From the NCBI RefSeq assembly GCF_001280845.1, contig NZ_LGHP01000005.1, positions 1-37,989 on the forward strand: 37,989 nt of DNA, read 5' to 3'. The notes under the pieces are model-generated. The model searched no databases. It worked only from the letters and a program-made list of their open reading frames with translations, and had not been told where the DNA came from. A program made the position numbers and the translations under genes. The DNA comes from Bacillus sp. FJAT-28004 (GTDB lineage Bacteria; Bacillota; Bacilli; Paenibacillales; Paenibacillaceae). Of the stretch, positions 7,179 to 17,600 are shown piece after piece; position 1 is the first letter of the stretch; each line of letters opens with the position of its first letter.

Positions 7179-9434
7179 GTGAGAAAAAGTAAATTCATAT
7201 TAGCACTATTTTTGGCTCTATCATTGATTATTCCGCAGATGGCGCATGCAGCGCAGTCCACACCGCCATATGTGTCCACCATTAAGGTCATCAATAATCA
7301 AACTGGAACACCAGATACAGTAACGGTATCCGATCTGTATGAAGGCGACATAGTGAAGGTTTATGCAAATCCTTCTACAACAGTAACGATAGGAACTGGG
7401 ACAGTCGCTGTAGGATCAACATCTATTGTCATTAGTATTCCTCAGATTGGTACAGCAGCTGGAACTTTGTACGTATCCGTTACATCCGGTAGCGATAGTC
7501 AGAGCAATCGTACTCCGAAAAGCTTTGCGGCAGAGCCGACATCAGCTTTTCTCGATGCAGCGCAGATTGGTATCACAAATAATCCTACTGGAACGTCTGA
7601 TATCGTAGAAGTCGTTAACCTGGTAGCTAGTGATGTGATTCGGGTCTATAATTCTCCAATAGATCCTACCGTAATTGGAACAGCTACCGTACCAGCAGGA
7701 CAAACCAGTGTATCTATTTCGATAGCTCAAATTGGATCAAAAAATGGAATTCTATATCTTACTCGTTCAACGGGATCCGCTCAAGAGAGTGCCCGAATAG
7801 GTAAATCATTTAAGGCAGAAGTAGCAAGCCCAATGATTTCTACAGCGGACATTACGGTTACAAATTTTACTACAGGTACAGCAGACACGATTGTTATTCG
7901 AAATGTCAGAGCAGCAGACATCATAAAGGTCTATGCGACCGACCGTGACAACACACCAATAGCAACGAAAACGGCAACATCAACGACCGAAACCTTAACC
8001 GTTGCTCAGCTCGGAAAAACTGCAGGACAGATTTATGTAACGCTAACGAGAGGAACAATGGCAGAAAGTAATCGTGTGTCAAAAGCCTATAGCGCCGAGG
8101 CTGCAAGTACTCTTCCAGTTACAAACATTAAAATCGTTAACAATACAGGTACAGTAGATACCATCACAGTCGCAAATCTCAACCCAACGGATATCATACG
8201 GATTTATGCCAATAAGACAACGACAACTCCACTAGCCATTGGTACGGCAAACAAAAATTTACTACCGCCAGCGTATACCTGGAATCTACATGCGAATGCA
8301 ACAGCGACAAGCAATTATGGACTTCGCCTTGTAGCTACTGCAGCAGGACAACTAACGTATTATGACGTTCCAGTTCTGGCTTCGCAAAGTTATGCGTATC
8401 AGGTCACAAATACAAATAGCGGTACTGTTAATGTAAAGACTCTCGATGCAAGTAAAGTGGTCATTGCGACTAAAGCGACCTCTACAGCTGCAAGTCCATC
8501 AGCAGCCTTTGTAACCGAAAGCAATGCTGCTTACATTCGTTTTGAATTTACTTCGACGGCAGCCGGTACGTTTAATTGGTCAAATGCTCAAATTGAGCTA
8601 GGCACAGCTGTGACAGCATTCGAAGAACAAGAATCTTGGCCAACTAAAAACGTATTACCACCGTTCACAAAATGGAATTCATTACACGTTAACACTGATA
8701 TCTTGAGCGATTACAAGCTTAAACTTACAGCAACAGCAGCGAATGAAAGAAGTTATGTTCGGGTGAAAGCTCAGCCCTCAACCGTATATGCTTTCAGCAT
8801 GCAGCATACAGGTCAAGTTACAATCAGTTCCATTTCAGCTGCAGGGGCAACACTGGCTACACATTACAACGGTTCAACAGCACAAAGTGGATCATTCACT
8901 ACAAGCGCATCAACTGCATACATCGAATTTGCAGTAGCAAATAGTGCTTCAGGATCCTTTACGTATACAAACCCTATGCTTCAGATAGGTGGAACGGCAA
9001 GTAAATTTGAACCGATGGCTACAGCAAAAGTAAATGCATTTTTAACCGTTCCTCAGTTGGGAACAACTGCAGGATCCGTGTACATGACGATTACAACGCC
9101 TGGAAACTTAGAAAGTGCACGCTTGGTAAAGAGCTATATTGCTGAAGCACCGACGGCGGCATTAAATATTAAGGCCATTACAGTGAAAAACAATAAAGTA
9201 GGAACCAACGACACGATCACAGTAACCGGTCTAGCGCCTGGTGATGTCGTAAAGCTATATCAAACGAAATTGACGGCAACGGTGTTTGCTTCATCAACCG
9301 TAGGAGCAAGTGCCAATATGACAACCATTTCCGTACCTCAGTTAGGGGTAGCTAAAGGAACGATATTTGTAACAGTTACCAATACCGGTAAAACGCAAAG
9401 TGTTCGTGTAGCGAAAACATATCTAGCAGAATAG
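7179..9434 (+). CDS. Secreted repeat protein with nested beta-sandwich insert
   Basis: 751 aa, GTG start with TAAGGAG spaced 9 bases. A signal peptide ends near AHA-AQS (residue 25). Five copies of an approximately 85-residue repeat follow, each with a T(G)T.DT(I/V)TV core, a (D/I)(I/V).(K/R)(V/I/L)Y strand, a QLG..AG.(I/L)YV.(L/V/I)T strand and an ES.R..K(S/T)(F/Y).AE end. Copy four is split: after GTANKN (about residue 360) two tandem beta-sandwich domains of about 125 residues are inserted, each starting LLPP or VLPPF and ending in (A/S).FE. The rest of copy four then resumes near residue 615. The gene sits directly after the pilus operon, so it may be an exported or tip adhesin. No wall-sorting motif is seen. 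Confidence 0.6.
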   Translation: MRKSKFILALFLALSLIIPQMAHAAQSTPPYVSTIKVINNQTGTPDTVTVSDLYEGDIVKVYANPSTTVTIGTGTVAVGSTSIVISIPQIGTAAGTLYVSVTSGSDSQSNRTPKSFAAEPTSAFLDAAQIGITNNPTGTSDIVEVVNLVASDVIRVYNSPIDPTVIGTATVPAGQTSVSISIAQIGSKNGILYLTRSTGSAQESARIGKSFKAEVASPMISTADITVTNFTTGTADTIVIRNVRAADIIKVYATDRDNTPIATKTATSTTETLTVAQLGKTAGQIYVTLTRGTMAESNRVSKAYSAEAASTLPVTNIKIVNNTGTVDTITVANLNPTDIIRIYANKTTTTPLAIGTANKNLLPPAYTWNLHANATATSNYGLRLVATAAGQLTYYDVPVLASQSYAYQVTNTNSGTVNVKTLDASKVVIATKATSTAASPSAAFVTESNAAYIRFEFTSTAAGTFNWSNAQIELGTAVTAFEEQESWPTKNVLPPFTKWNSLHVNTDILSDYKLKLTATAANERSYVRVKAQPSTVYAFSMQHTGQVTISSISAAGATLATHYNGSTAQSGSFTTSASTAYIEFAVANSASGSFTYTNPMLQIGGTASKFEPMATAKVNAFLTVPQLGTTAGSVYMTITTPGNLESARLVKSYIAEAPTAALNIKAITVKNNKVGTNDTITVTGLAPGDVVKLYQTKLTATVFASSTVGASANMTTISVPQLGVAKGTIFVTVTNTGKTQSVRVAKTYLAE

Positions 9435-9468
9435 GGCTGAACGACAATGGCCTGTATGGAGTGTGAAT

Positions 9469-10203
9469 ATGAAAAATCCAGTAAATCAGGCCATTGATCT
9501 TATTACTCATCACTATCATCATTACATATCTGCAGGAAAGAAAAATGTACTACATGTTTTCGCCTCACAATGTTTATATGAGACGCTTCGCCTACGAGAC
9601 GTGAGAATATCAAATCATTCACTAAAGGTGGGAATTTACGCTTATCTATTGGCCACAAAAATGGATAGCAATCATGCCATCGAGTACTTCCTTGGCGGAT
9701 TGGTTCATGATATTGGAAAAATAGCATTTCCGGATGCAATCTTAAATGGTGAAAAGCTGGAGGGGAAAAAAAGAGAGAAAATCAAAGAACATGTAGTGAA
9801 CGCCGAGAGTATTTTAAGCGATTTGCAAATGTCTAAGATCATCATTAACATAGCCAAATATCATCATGAACGTCAAAATGGAACCGGCTACCCTAAAGGT
9901 GTTCAAGGAGATTTCATTCCAATTGAGGGGAAGATCGCAGCTGTAGCAGATGTGTACACTGCAATAACAGAACAAGACAGAGGGTATCAAGCTGGTCGTT
10001 CTCACCATGAGGCCTTTCAAATACTCATGGATTCAAAAGAACAATTTGATCCGCTTGTCCTACAGCAGTTCTTCAATATGTTCCATGATGTTAATTCCAT
10101 AAAATACGTAAACGAAATGAGTAAGCGTATGCTCGAGACGATTTTTTCTTTTGAGAAGTATCTAGACCCCCTTGCATTACATTCTCGCGTCAGTTCGAGA
10201 TGA
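9469..10203 (+). CDS. HD-GYP domain protein, probable c-di-GMP phosphodiesterase
   Basis: About 244 aa. Metal-binding and signature residues of the HD-GYP family are present: H50, H80-D81 (VHDIGK), H108, the HHERQNGTGYP motif (132-142) and D161 in VADVYTA. The only departures are minor. There is no receiver, GAF or membrane domain, so it is a stand-alone cytoplasmic enzyme. Start: GGAG at 9458-9461 favours ATG 9469 over GTG 9463. HD-GYP proteins hydrolyse cyclic di-GMP or related dinucleotides. Its place between a secreted repeat protein and a structured RNA leader for surface proteins suggests that dinucleotide signalling controls surface display here (inference). Confidence 0.8.
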   Translation: MKNPVNQAIDLITHHYHHYISAGKKNVLHVFASQCLYETLRLRDVRISNHSLKVGIYAYLLATKMDSNHAIEYFLGGLVHDIGKIAFPDAILNGEKLEGKKREKIKEHVVNAESILSDLQMSKIIINIAKYHHERQNGTGYPKGVQGDFIPIEGKIAAVADVYTAITEQDRGYQAGRSHHEAFQILMDSKEQFDPLVLQQFFNMFHDVNSIKYVNEMSKRMLETIFSFEKYLDPLALHSRVSSR

Positions 10204-10221
10204 GAGAGAGTGTATCGTATA

Positions 10222-10436
10222 TCCGCGAGGGCGGCCGTCTTGATGGCTTTTCCGCCTGTCACAAGCGTACCATGGGGCGCCCTCCACCTAAAAGTTTTCC
10301 CGGCATATCCTCGCTTTCAGCTCCGGTATTCCAGTTTCCTTTCAGTCGGAGCCTCTGCTAAACCCATGGTAACGCATCGCCAGGGCGGAATCCTATCAGG
10401 CCGCTACTACAATAAACTAATCAGGAGTGATTATTC
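10222..10436 (+). promoter_or_regulatory. GC-rich structured 5' leader of the SLH/giant-protein operon (riboswitch-like, unknown class)
   Basis: About 215 bases of GC-rich non-coding DNA precede the SLH gene, in sharp contrast to AT-rich flanks. Visible pairings: 10252-10258 with 10381-10388 (CCGCCTG/CAGGGCGG, one bulge); 10265-10276 with 10363-10375 (12 bp, one bulged A); 10320-10325 with 10347-10352 (GCTCCG/CGGAGC). In addition 10227-10233 (GAGGGCG) can pair with 10278-10284 (CGCCCTC) inside the big loop, forming a pseudoknot. Also 10229-10234 can compete for 10252-10256, so two folds are possible. The RBS AGGAG is at 10422-10426. The core motifs of the c-di-GMP-I, c-di-AMP, cobalamin, TPP and SAM riboswitches and the T-box were not found. 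A leader function is inferred from position. Confidence 0.5.
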
Positions 10437-11672
10437 ATGAAGAAGAATTTTCGTAAGTTGATCGCATTAACTATTGCAGTTACAGTATTAGCATCAGCAC
10501 AAGTAGCAGCTGCAGCAGCAGCATTTACGGATACTAAAACACCAGATGTGGATATTACATTTAAGGATATTATGAGTGTGCCTTGGGCTATGCAATCGAT
10601 TAAAAAAGTAGCTTTAGAGGGTATTATGAATGGTTATATAGATGGAACATTTAAACCGAAGAACCAAATGACGAAAGCGGAGCTAGTAAAAACAATAGCT
10701 ATAGCTTTCGAAATTTCCCCTAAACCGAAAGAAGGAGATAAACCAGCTTCACCTTGGTATGCTCCGTATAAGAATGATATGGTAAACGCGGGAGTTTTTG
10801 TAGCTGGAGACTTAAACAGCGATTTAAACAAACCAGCTACTCGTACTGACCTTTCAGTTTTAATTGTGAGAGCTTTAGATAGTACTTATAGAGGTAAAAA
10901 AGTAAGTAAAAATGAGTTGGTATTTCGAGCTGTAAATCTAGGTATTCTTAGTAGAACAGGTAGTACTGCTGAAAGCTATCAACCTGAGGGAACTACTACT
11001 AGAGCACAGGTAGCTGTTGTACTAGATAGAGTATTAGGTTTAAAAGAAGGTAAGAAGCTAACAGTAGATAAAGGAGCTTCTTCTGCGGCTGAAATTGCTT
11101 GGCATAAACATAACTTCATAACGAGGTTTAACCAAAACGATCTAGTAACTTTTCCTCACCGAATTAATATTAGGTCTAACTATGACGTTATAATTGATCA
11201 ACTCATCGTATTAGATCCTTCCGATGCTAACGAGTATATGTCTGAGTATCTTAAGGGTATGCAGTATAACTTGGGAGGAAGAGAATCTAATAACAAAGAA
11301 GGATACCTATTCGCCTACAAGTTAATAGGTAAAAATTTAACTGCTGATGCTAACTATTATCAAACGGTACGTAAGTCTTTCTACATGTTTATAGAAGCAG
11401 ACAGAGGAGAAGCCTATCTAGCTGATAAATTCAACTATCTCGATGGAAAGACTATAGAAAGAAAAGGTTTATTTAGAAATAGAGAAAATATGTCATTCGC
11501 TAAAAAAGGAAATTCAGGTCACGATTATCTATTAATGTATGTAGACAAAAAGTATGTAGATAACGTAGTAAAAAGTAAGGGAGCATTACCTATTCATTTA
11601 GAAAAATTCGGACCAATGTCAAAAAGTTCACAATTTTATCTGACAGGAGCTAAGGACTTATATGCACTATAA
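10437..11672 (+). CDS. S-layer homology (SLH) domain surface protein
   Basis: 411 aa. A signal peptide (cleavage near AAAA-AF, residue 28) leads to three SLH repeats at about 40-85, 105-150 and 155-200, with conserved patterns such as GIMNGYIDGTFKPKNQMTKAEL and RAQVAVVLDRVLGL. SLH triplets bind pyruvylated secondary wall polymer, so the protein is wall-anchored. The C-terminal 210 residues are an unrecognised domain. It overlaps the giant gene by 11 bases, so the two are co-translated and may form an anchor plus adhesin pair. Codon use is distinctive (AGA for Arg, ACT, GCT, AGT) and differs from the pilus genes, suggesting separate origin. Confidence 0.85.
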   Translation: MKKNFRKLIALTIAVTVLASAQVAAAAAAFTDTKTPDVDITFKDIMSVPWAMQSIKKVALEGIMNGYIDGTFKPKNQMTKAELVKTIAIAFEISPKPKEGDKPASPWYAPYKNDMVNAGVFVAGDLNSDLNKPATRTDLSVLIVRALDSTYRGKKVSKNELVFRAVNLGILSRTGSTAESYQPEGTTTRAQVAVVLDRVLGLKEGKKLTVDKGASSAAEIAWHKHNFITRFNQNDLVTFPHRINIRSNYDVIIDQLIVLDPSDANEYMSEYLKGMQYNLGGRESNNKEGYLFAYKLIGKNLTADANYYQTVRKSFYMFIEADRGEAYLADKFNYLDGKTIERKGLFRNRENMSFAKKGNSGHDYLLMYVDKKYVDNVVKSKGALPIHLEKFGPMSKSSQFYLTGAKDLYAL

Positions 11673-14600
11673 AATTAGACGTTTTATAGCTTGCTTACTT
11701 CTTTTAATAATCGCTTTTGGGTCGGTTCCTATAAGTCCTGCAATTGCGGCTGATAACTTAACCAAAACGATAAACTTATTTAACTCTAGTGATAGATTCA
11801 GTTCAGTAGCTTCTAAAAGTAACTTTACAGTAGATATCGCTTCGTCTATTCCAGCAGGGTATAAATTAAAGACTTTCGAAGTACTTAAAGATGTCGCTGA
11901 CGGTAGTGGTAATGTTTCTAGAAAAAGCCAAGGTAAATATGGAGCAGGGAATCCTGTTAATAATAAAATAACATTCCCTAGTTTTAACGGAGCTTTGGTT
12001 AACGTAACTAATGCAGGATACACCTCTAATATGTATGCTGAATTATCCCCTTCAGGAGGAGGAAAAGCGTGGAGATTTACCGTTAAAGGTGGGGTATATA
12101 CCGTATCCCCATCTTCTTCTTCCGATTGTTGGGTTGGAGGTTCCGCCAAATGTACTGGTATACTAGGAAGTACTGATGAATATGGAAAAACAATTCCTAT
12201 AGACAAGGCTAGAGATGCTAACGGCTGGTTTTTAGCTATCAGTGATGGATTTGCAGGACCGACAACATACAATTATGGTGGTGAGTCTGTCGGTAAATCA
12301 GATTTAGTTCCTAACACTGTTAGAATAACAGAAGCATTGCCTGAAGGCGATCAGAAGTATATAAGGGTTCACGATTATGGCAATATCTTAGGTGGAAATA
12401 ACGATGCTCACTTGACTATAGCAATTAAAATGACTATTGGTAACTCTTCAATGGGTATGAATGGAAGTAGACTAAGATATGATTACAGTACAATGACTAA
12501 ATGGAAAGCTAAAACGTATCTTTACGGTGGTGAGGTTAAGCTAACTTTAGAAAAGCTACCTGAACCTACTACTCCTGTAGTTACTTGTGATTGTACTGTT
12601 AATCCAAAAGATGTTACCTTTGCGAATAAAGATGTACTAGTAGAAAGTAAACTAACGGTTAACTTAGCTCAAAATGGAGGTAAAACAGTTAAAAACTGGA
12701 CTCTGTATGGTAAAGCTAAAGACGGAAGTCAGTTAGTAACTTTAACATCGCAATACGTAGGAAAATCAACTTTCACTCATACTTTCGATTTTAAAATACC
12801 AGCTAGTAAGTTAACTTCTGTAGGATCGTATACGGAAACTTGGGTAATGAGGGCAAGGGTTTATTTTACAGATGGAACCTCTGCCGAAGAATTTGTAGAG
12901 TGTACGACTACTGTAACTAAGGCAGGAGCTACACCAGCTCCAACTCCTTCAGGAAGTCCTAGTCCCTCTGCAACTCCAGAACCTACTCCTGAACCGACTA
13001 TGGCTCCTATATTAGCAAAAGCTGTATTTAATCCTCCTCAGATCATAGTAGGAGATAAATCGGATTTGATGAACTACTCGAACGGGTTTGATTCTTTCTA
13101 TTGGGAGTTCAATGAGATACTAGCAGAGAAACTACCTAACACATCAGATTTCGAGTATTATAATCAAACTTACGATAAGCCAGGCTTATATAAAGCAACA
13201 ATAGTTGTTTCTAATGGTACTGAAACAAAAAGACATTCAGCTACTTTAGAAGTTCTAGCGCCTAACCCTGTAGCTGTTGTATCGGGGATTACTAAAATCG
13301 TAGAAGGAAGACCTTTCCCATATCCTTATCATTTGAATAACTCCTATACTCCTCTTGAATCTAAAGGAGTAACTATAGACAAAACAAAGTCAGAAATGAG
13401 ATATAAAAAAGTAGGAGATGCTTCCTACATTACTGGATTCCCTACTACTAATAATTTAAGCGTAGGTGATTACGTACTAGAAGGTAAAGTATACGATTCA
13501 CTAGGTAACGTAAGTGAGTGGGGAACCTTGAATGTCGAAGTTATTCCAGATCAACCTCCTACTGTTAGTCTAGTCTCTCCTGAAGAGTCTTATCGTAATA
13601 ATGCCGTGACTATTTTCGTAGATGCGGAAAGTCCAGAAGGTGACAAGTTAAGCTTTCTATACTTAGAAGAAAGATACGATCAAGACAATGACGGAAACTT
13701 TGAAGAGGAAGCGTGGAAAGTACTATATGACGGAGCGTATAAAAACACTCATTCCGTTACCTATACTACTGTAGGGAAAAGACAATATCGCGCTAAAGTT
13801 ACGGAAGAGTTTGGAATGTTCGGAGTATCTAATATAAGTACAACCGATATACTGAATTATGCTCCCAGTGTAGACTTTAAAGCTATAGGTCAAACAAATC
13901 AACCTGAAGAAGGTGGATCTCCTCCATTAATTCGATATTCAGGAGATTCTATTTTCAGATCTTGGGTAGTTAAGAAACCATACGTAGGAGGTAATGGTGG
14001 TAAAATAGGATGGAAATCTGATCCTACAAATATATTTACGAAAAACGCCATCTTTGCTAACTTTCACGTAGGATATCCTGACTCAGGTAATGGTGCTAAC
14101 TCTCGAACAAAATACCAATTAGCTCCTGATATTGTGGGAAAACGTTCTTGGACAGCGCCAAATGGATATAATCTTATAGAACAAATTTTTGCAGGAAATA
14201 GAATATATCTATCAAAACAAAATTATGATACTCCAATTAATACATTCGATATTAGTGAAAGAGATTCGGTGACTGGAGTAGAAAAAAGAACCTTCAGAAT
14301 AAACCCAAATATTCCATATGTAGGGCTAATGGCTGTCGGTCCAGATGAGGTATTTTATTTTTCTGATGGTGGTCATACAGCTGCAAATAGCTATAGTAGT
14401 CGTATACTAAAGTACGATAACAACGGGAATTATCTTGGAGATATCATTATTAATTCTAGAAAAACCTCCCCTAAAGGGGATGGGATGGGCGTAGGTATAA
14501 AATATATCGAAATATCTCCAGACGGTCAATTTATGTATGTAGCGCAATTTTTTGCTTACTACGTACCTGATGACGTTTGGAATGGTTATTATAATACTGA

Positions 14601-17600
14601 GCTGAGACTTTTTAAGTACAATCTAAAAAGTAATACATTAATATGGGAATCGGAAGGAGATAGTAGAGAAAGAGGTTTACTAAGTAGTTTTAACATAACA
14701 GCAGCTCCTAGTGGTGAAACTTATTTTACGTATACCTACGAAAATAGGTATGGTAATGGAATGTCAGCATACCAAGGTATGATGTATAGAATAACTTCAG
14801 ACGGTACTACTACGATAGTTCCTGTAGGCGGTGCGGGTATTTCTAGTGTATCCTTGTCGGATGATAATACGGTAGCATATGCAGTATCTACTTATTTCAG
14901 TGATGGTAGTAAATACGCAAACGTAATGTTTCAATCCTATAGGATGTGGGGAGATGATTTTAAGTCGTATAATGCCGCAAGCTTGGTAACTTCTCAAGAC
15001 GATTGGGGACATTCATATGCAGAATCAGCCCCTAATGCTAATCCAATTGTCTATTCTGACGGTACTGTATACGCCCAAGGTAGAGTACATTCAAGCTATA
15101 ATATGTACTTTGATAAGTGGGGAAATACAGGAGGACAGAAAATAGATGCAGGTAGTTATTCCGCTAACTTAGGGAAGATGTTCATAGCTAATGGCGGTGA
15201 GATCATCTATCCTGTAATTCATTCGGAAGCTAGAACATCTCACAATTGGGAAGACCCAGGGGAATTTACAGCACAAATTTACAGTGCTAGTAGGAAAGCT
15301 ACAATTGTAGAAACTCCTACGTCTGGACTTCCTATTTTAACAACTAGAGAGACTTCGGGAAGATCTACTCCCATATTACCTGATGGATCTTTATACGTTT
15401 TTACGAATAATACTGTTATCCCTTTTGTTCCTAATTCTGCTAGCGGATCAATAAAAGAAGTAGATGCAAATACTGTTGAAGTAACCAACGATGATTGGGG
15501 AGGTTTAATCTACGATGCAGCAACCTCTTTAAAAAATTATGCCTTCGAGTTCGGGGTTAGTGTTAATGACCCTAAAAACGGCAAGGTGGTTGGTGCTGGT
15601 TTCCAAATACAAGATGAGAGAAACATGTATGCAGTAGAATGGAGTAATACTACTCTTTCTCTCTATCGGGTAGTTAATGGTGTAAAAACCTTACTTCAAT
15701 CAATTCCTATGGCTAGATCGCCCTTTACTACTTATCCAATTAAGGTAGAATCGGTAAATGGTATTCAAAGGGTATATGTAAACTATGCTAAAGTAATAGA
15801 AGTCGCAGATGGAACTTTCAAAAAAGGGTACTCTGGACTTATGTCTTTAGGACAACCTAATGCCGTGTTTTCTAATGTTAGTAAAACGAACTATGGTGAC
15901 TACTACGTAGAAGAAACAATAGACACCGTATTGGTTAATGAACCTATTCGTTACGATAAGGTATTTAAAGATATTGAGAATGATCCTTCAAGAGAAGAAT
16001 CGTGGACTTATAAACACGATCCTAATTTTTTCTTAAATCCTCAAGGTACTAGTGCTTATAATGGGAATACTTATCCTACTCCTGTTCTTAATCTAGACAA
16101 GTCTGGAGTATATGAGATTACATTTAAAAGCTCAGATAATCCAACGTTCGCTAGTTACTCTAAATGGTCTGAGCCTACTACAAAACTTGTGTATGCTCAT
16201 AGAAGACCTGTAGCTGTACCTAGTGTTAGATTTACGGGAAGTGTATCGTCTGAAGGAGAAGGGTTAGACTATGATACGTTTGATGGATCTTATGATTTAG
16301 ATGTAGCAGATGGTATTGTAGAGAGAGTATTTAGAACTAGGTGGGCTGATGAGACTACTTGGACGAGTGGTAAACGTATTCTGTATAATAGACCGAATGT
16401 AGAGCTATTTATTCAGGAACAAGTTAAAGACGTACATGGTGCTTGGTCTTTCTGGGAACAAACTTCCGTTTACAAGGAATCCCTACCTCCTGTAAATCAG
16501 ACTAAACCTGTTATGACGATAACTACTCCTAATGGAACTCTGAATAGTCCTGTAACTTATTTAACAGAACCTTTAATCAGATGGAATTATTACGATGCCC
16601 AAAACGATCCTCAAGAAAAATATAGGTTAGTACTTACTTACGTAGATACTAATGCAACAATTATTAGCATTGAGTATGATGGTAATAATTTGAATTATCA
16701 AGTAGATGAAGGTATCTTAGTTAAAGGCAAAAAAGTTAAAGTACAAGGTAAGGTTTATTCAAAAGGTCTCTGGTCAGATGATAGTAATATAGTCTATTTT
16801 GTACTAAATACGCCTCCTATTACTACTCTCATTAGTCCGAAGGGAACTATTAATAATCCTTATATAACTAATAATAACAAACCTACTTTAAGCGTGTCTG
16901 TAACGGATGCACAAAACAATCCTATATCCGCTGTAGACTATGAAGTATTTTATGCTTCAACAGACGCTTTAGTAGTGGACACTAATGCTTCAATTTCATC
17001 TTTTAGCAGAACTTTAGCAAATCCTTTAATGGAAGGTTTACATTATTGGAAAGCTAGAGCTTTTGACGGGTATGAATGGGGGAATTATTCTAATGTTGAT
17101 TATTTCTTTATAGATACGGTTAAGCCTGCAGACGTTGATGAACAATTAGCCATCGAACCTACTGCAGTAACCGTGAGCTTTAATGCCTTTAATGATGCTG
17201 CTCCATCATCTGGACATGCAACACGCACATTCTATCTACAAAAAGTCAATGGAGATGGTAGCGTAACTAACATTGATTTGAATGGAGACGGTACGACAGA
17301 ATACAGCATACCGCTGGCGCTAAGTAAACAATCTCATCGCGTAACCGGCTTAATCAGTGGCCAACAATATCGAGTCACCGTATTGGATTATGATATTGCT
17401 GGAAACGAAGGACATTATGCATATATCTATTTCAACACGAACCGTCCACCTGTTGCTAAATTTGATTATTTGCCTAAACCACCATATGAAGGTGATGTAA
17501 TCACACTTACGAATTTATCAACAGATCCAGATGGTGATGCAATGGTCTATAAATGGACTATTACTGGCCCTAATGGATACTATAACAAAGTATTTACAAG

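Noticed and set aside
10222..10436. Known riboswitch class (c-di-GMP-I/II, c-di-AMP, cobalamin, TPP, SAM, T-box)
   Set aside because: Read on both strands, none of their conserved core motifs is present.
10210..10440. 76-aa plus-strand ORF
   Set aside because: Covers the GC-rich structured leader, lacks an RBS and has an implausible composition; an RNA role fits better.
11667..12272. 201-aa minus-strand ORF
   Set aside because: Shadow of the giant surface gene's signal peptide region; no RBS and biased composition reflecting the opposite strand.
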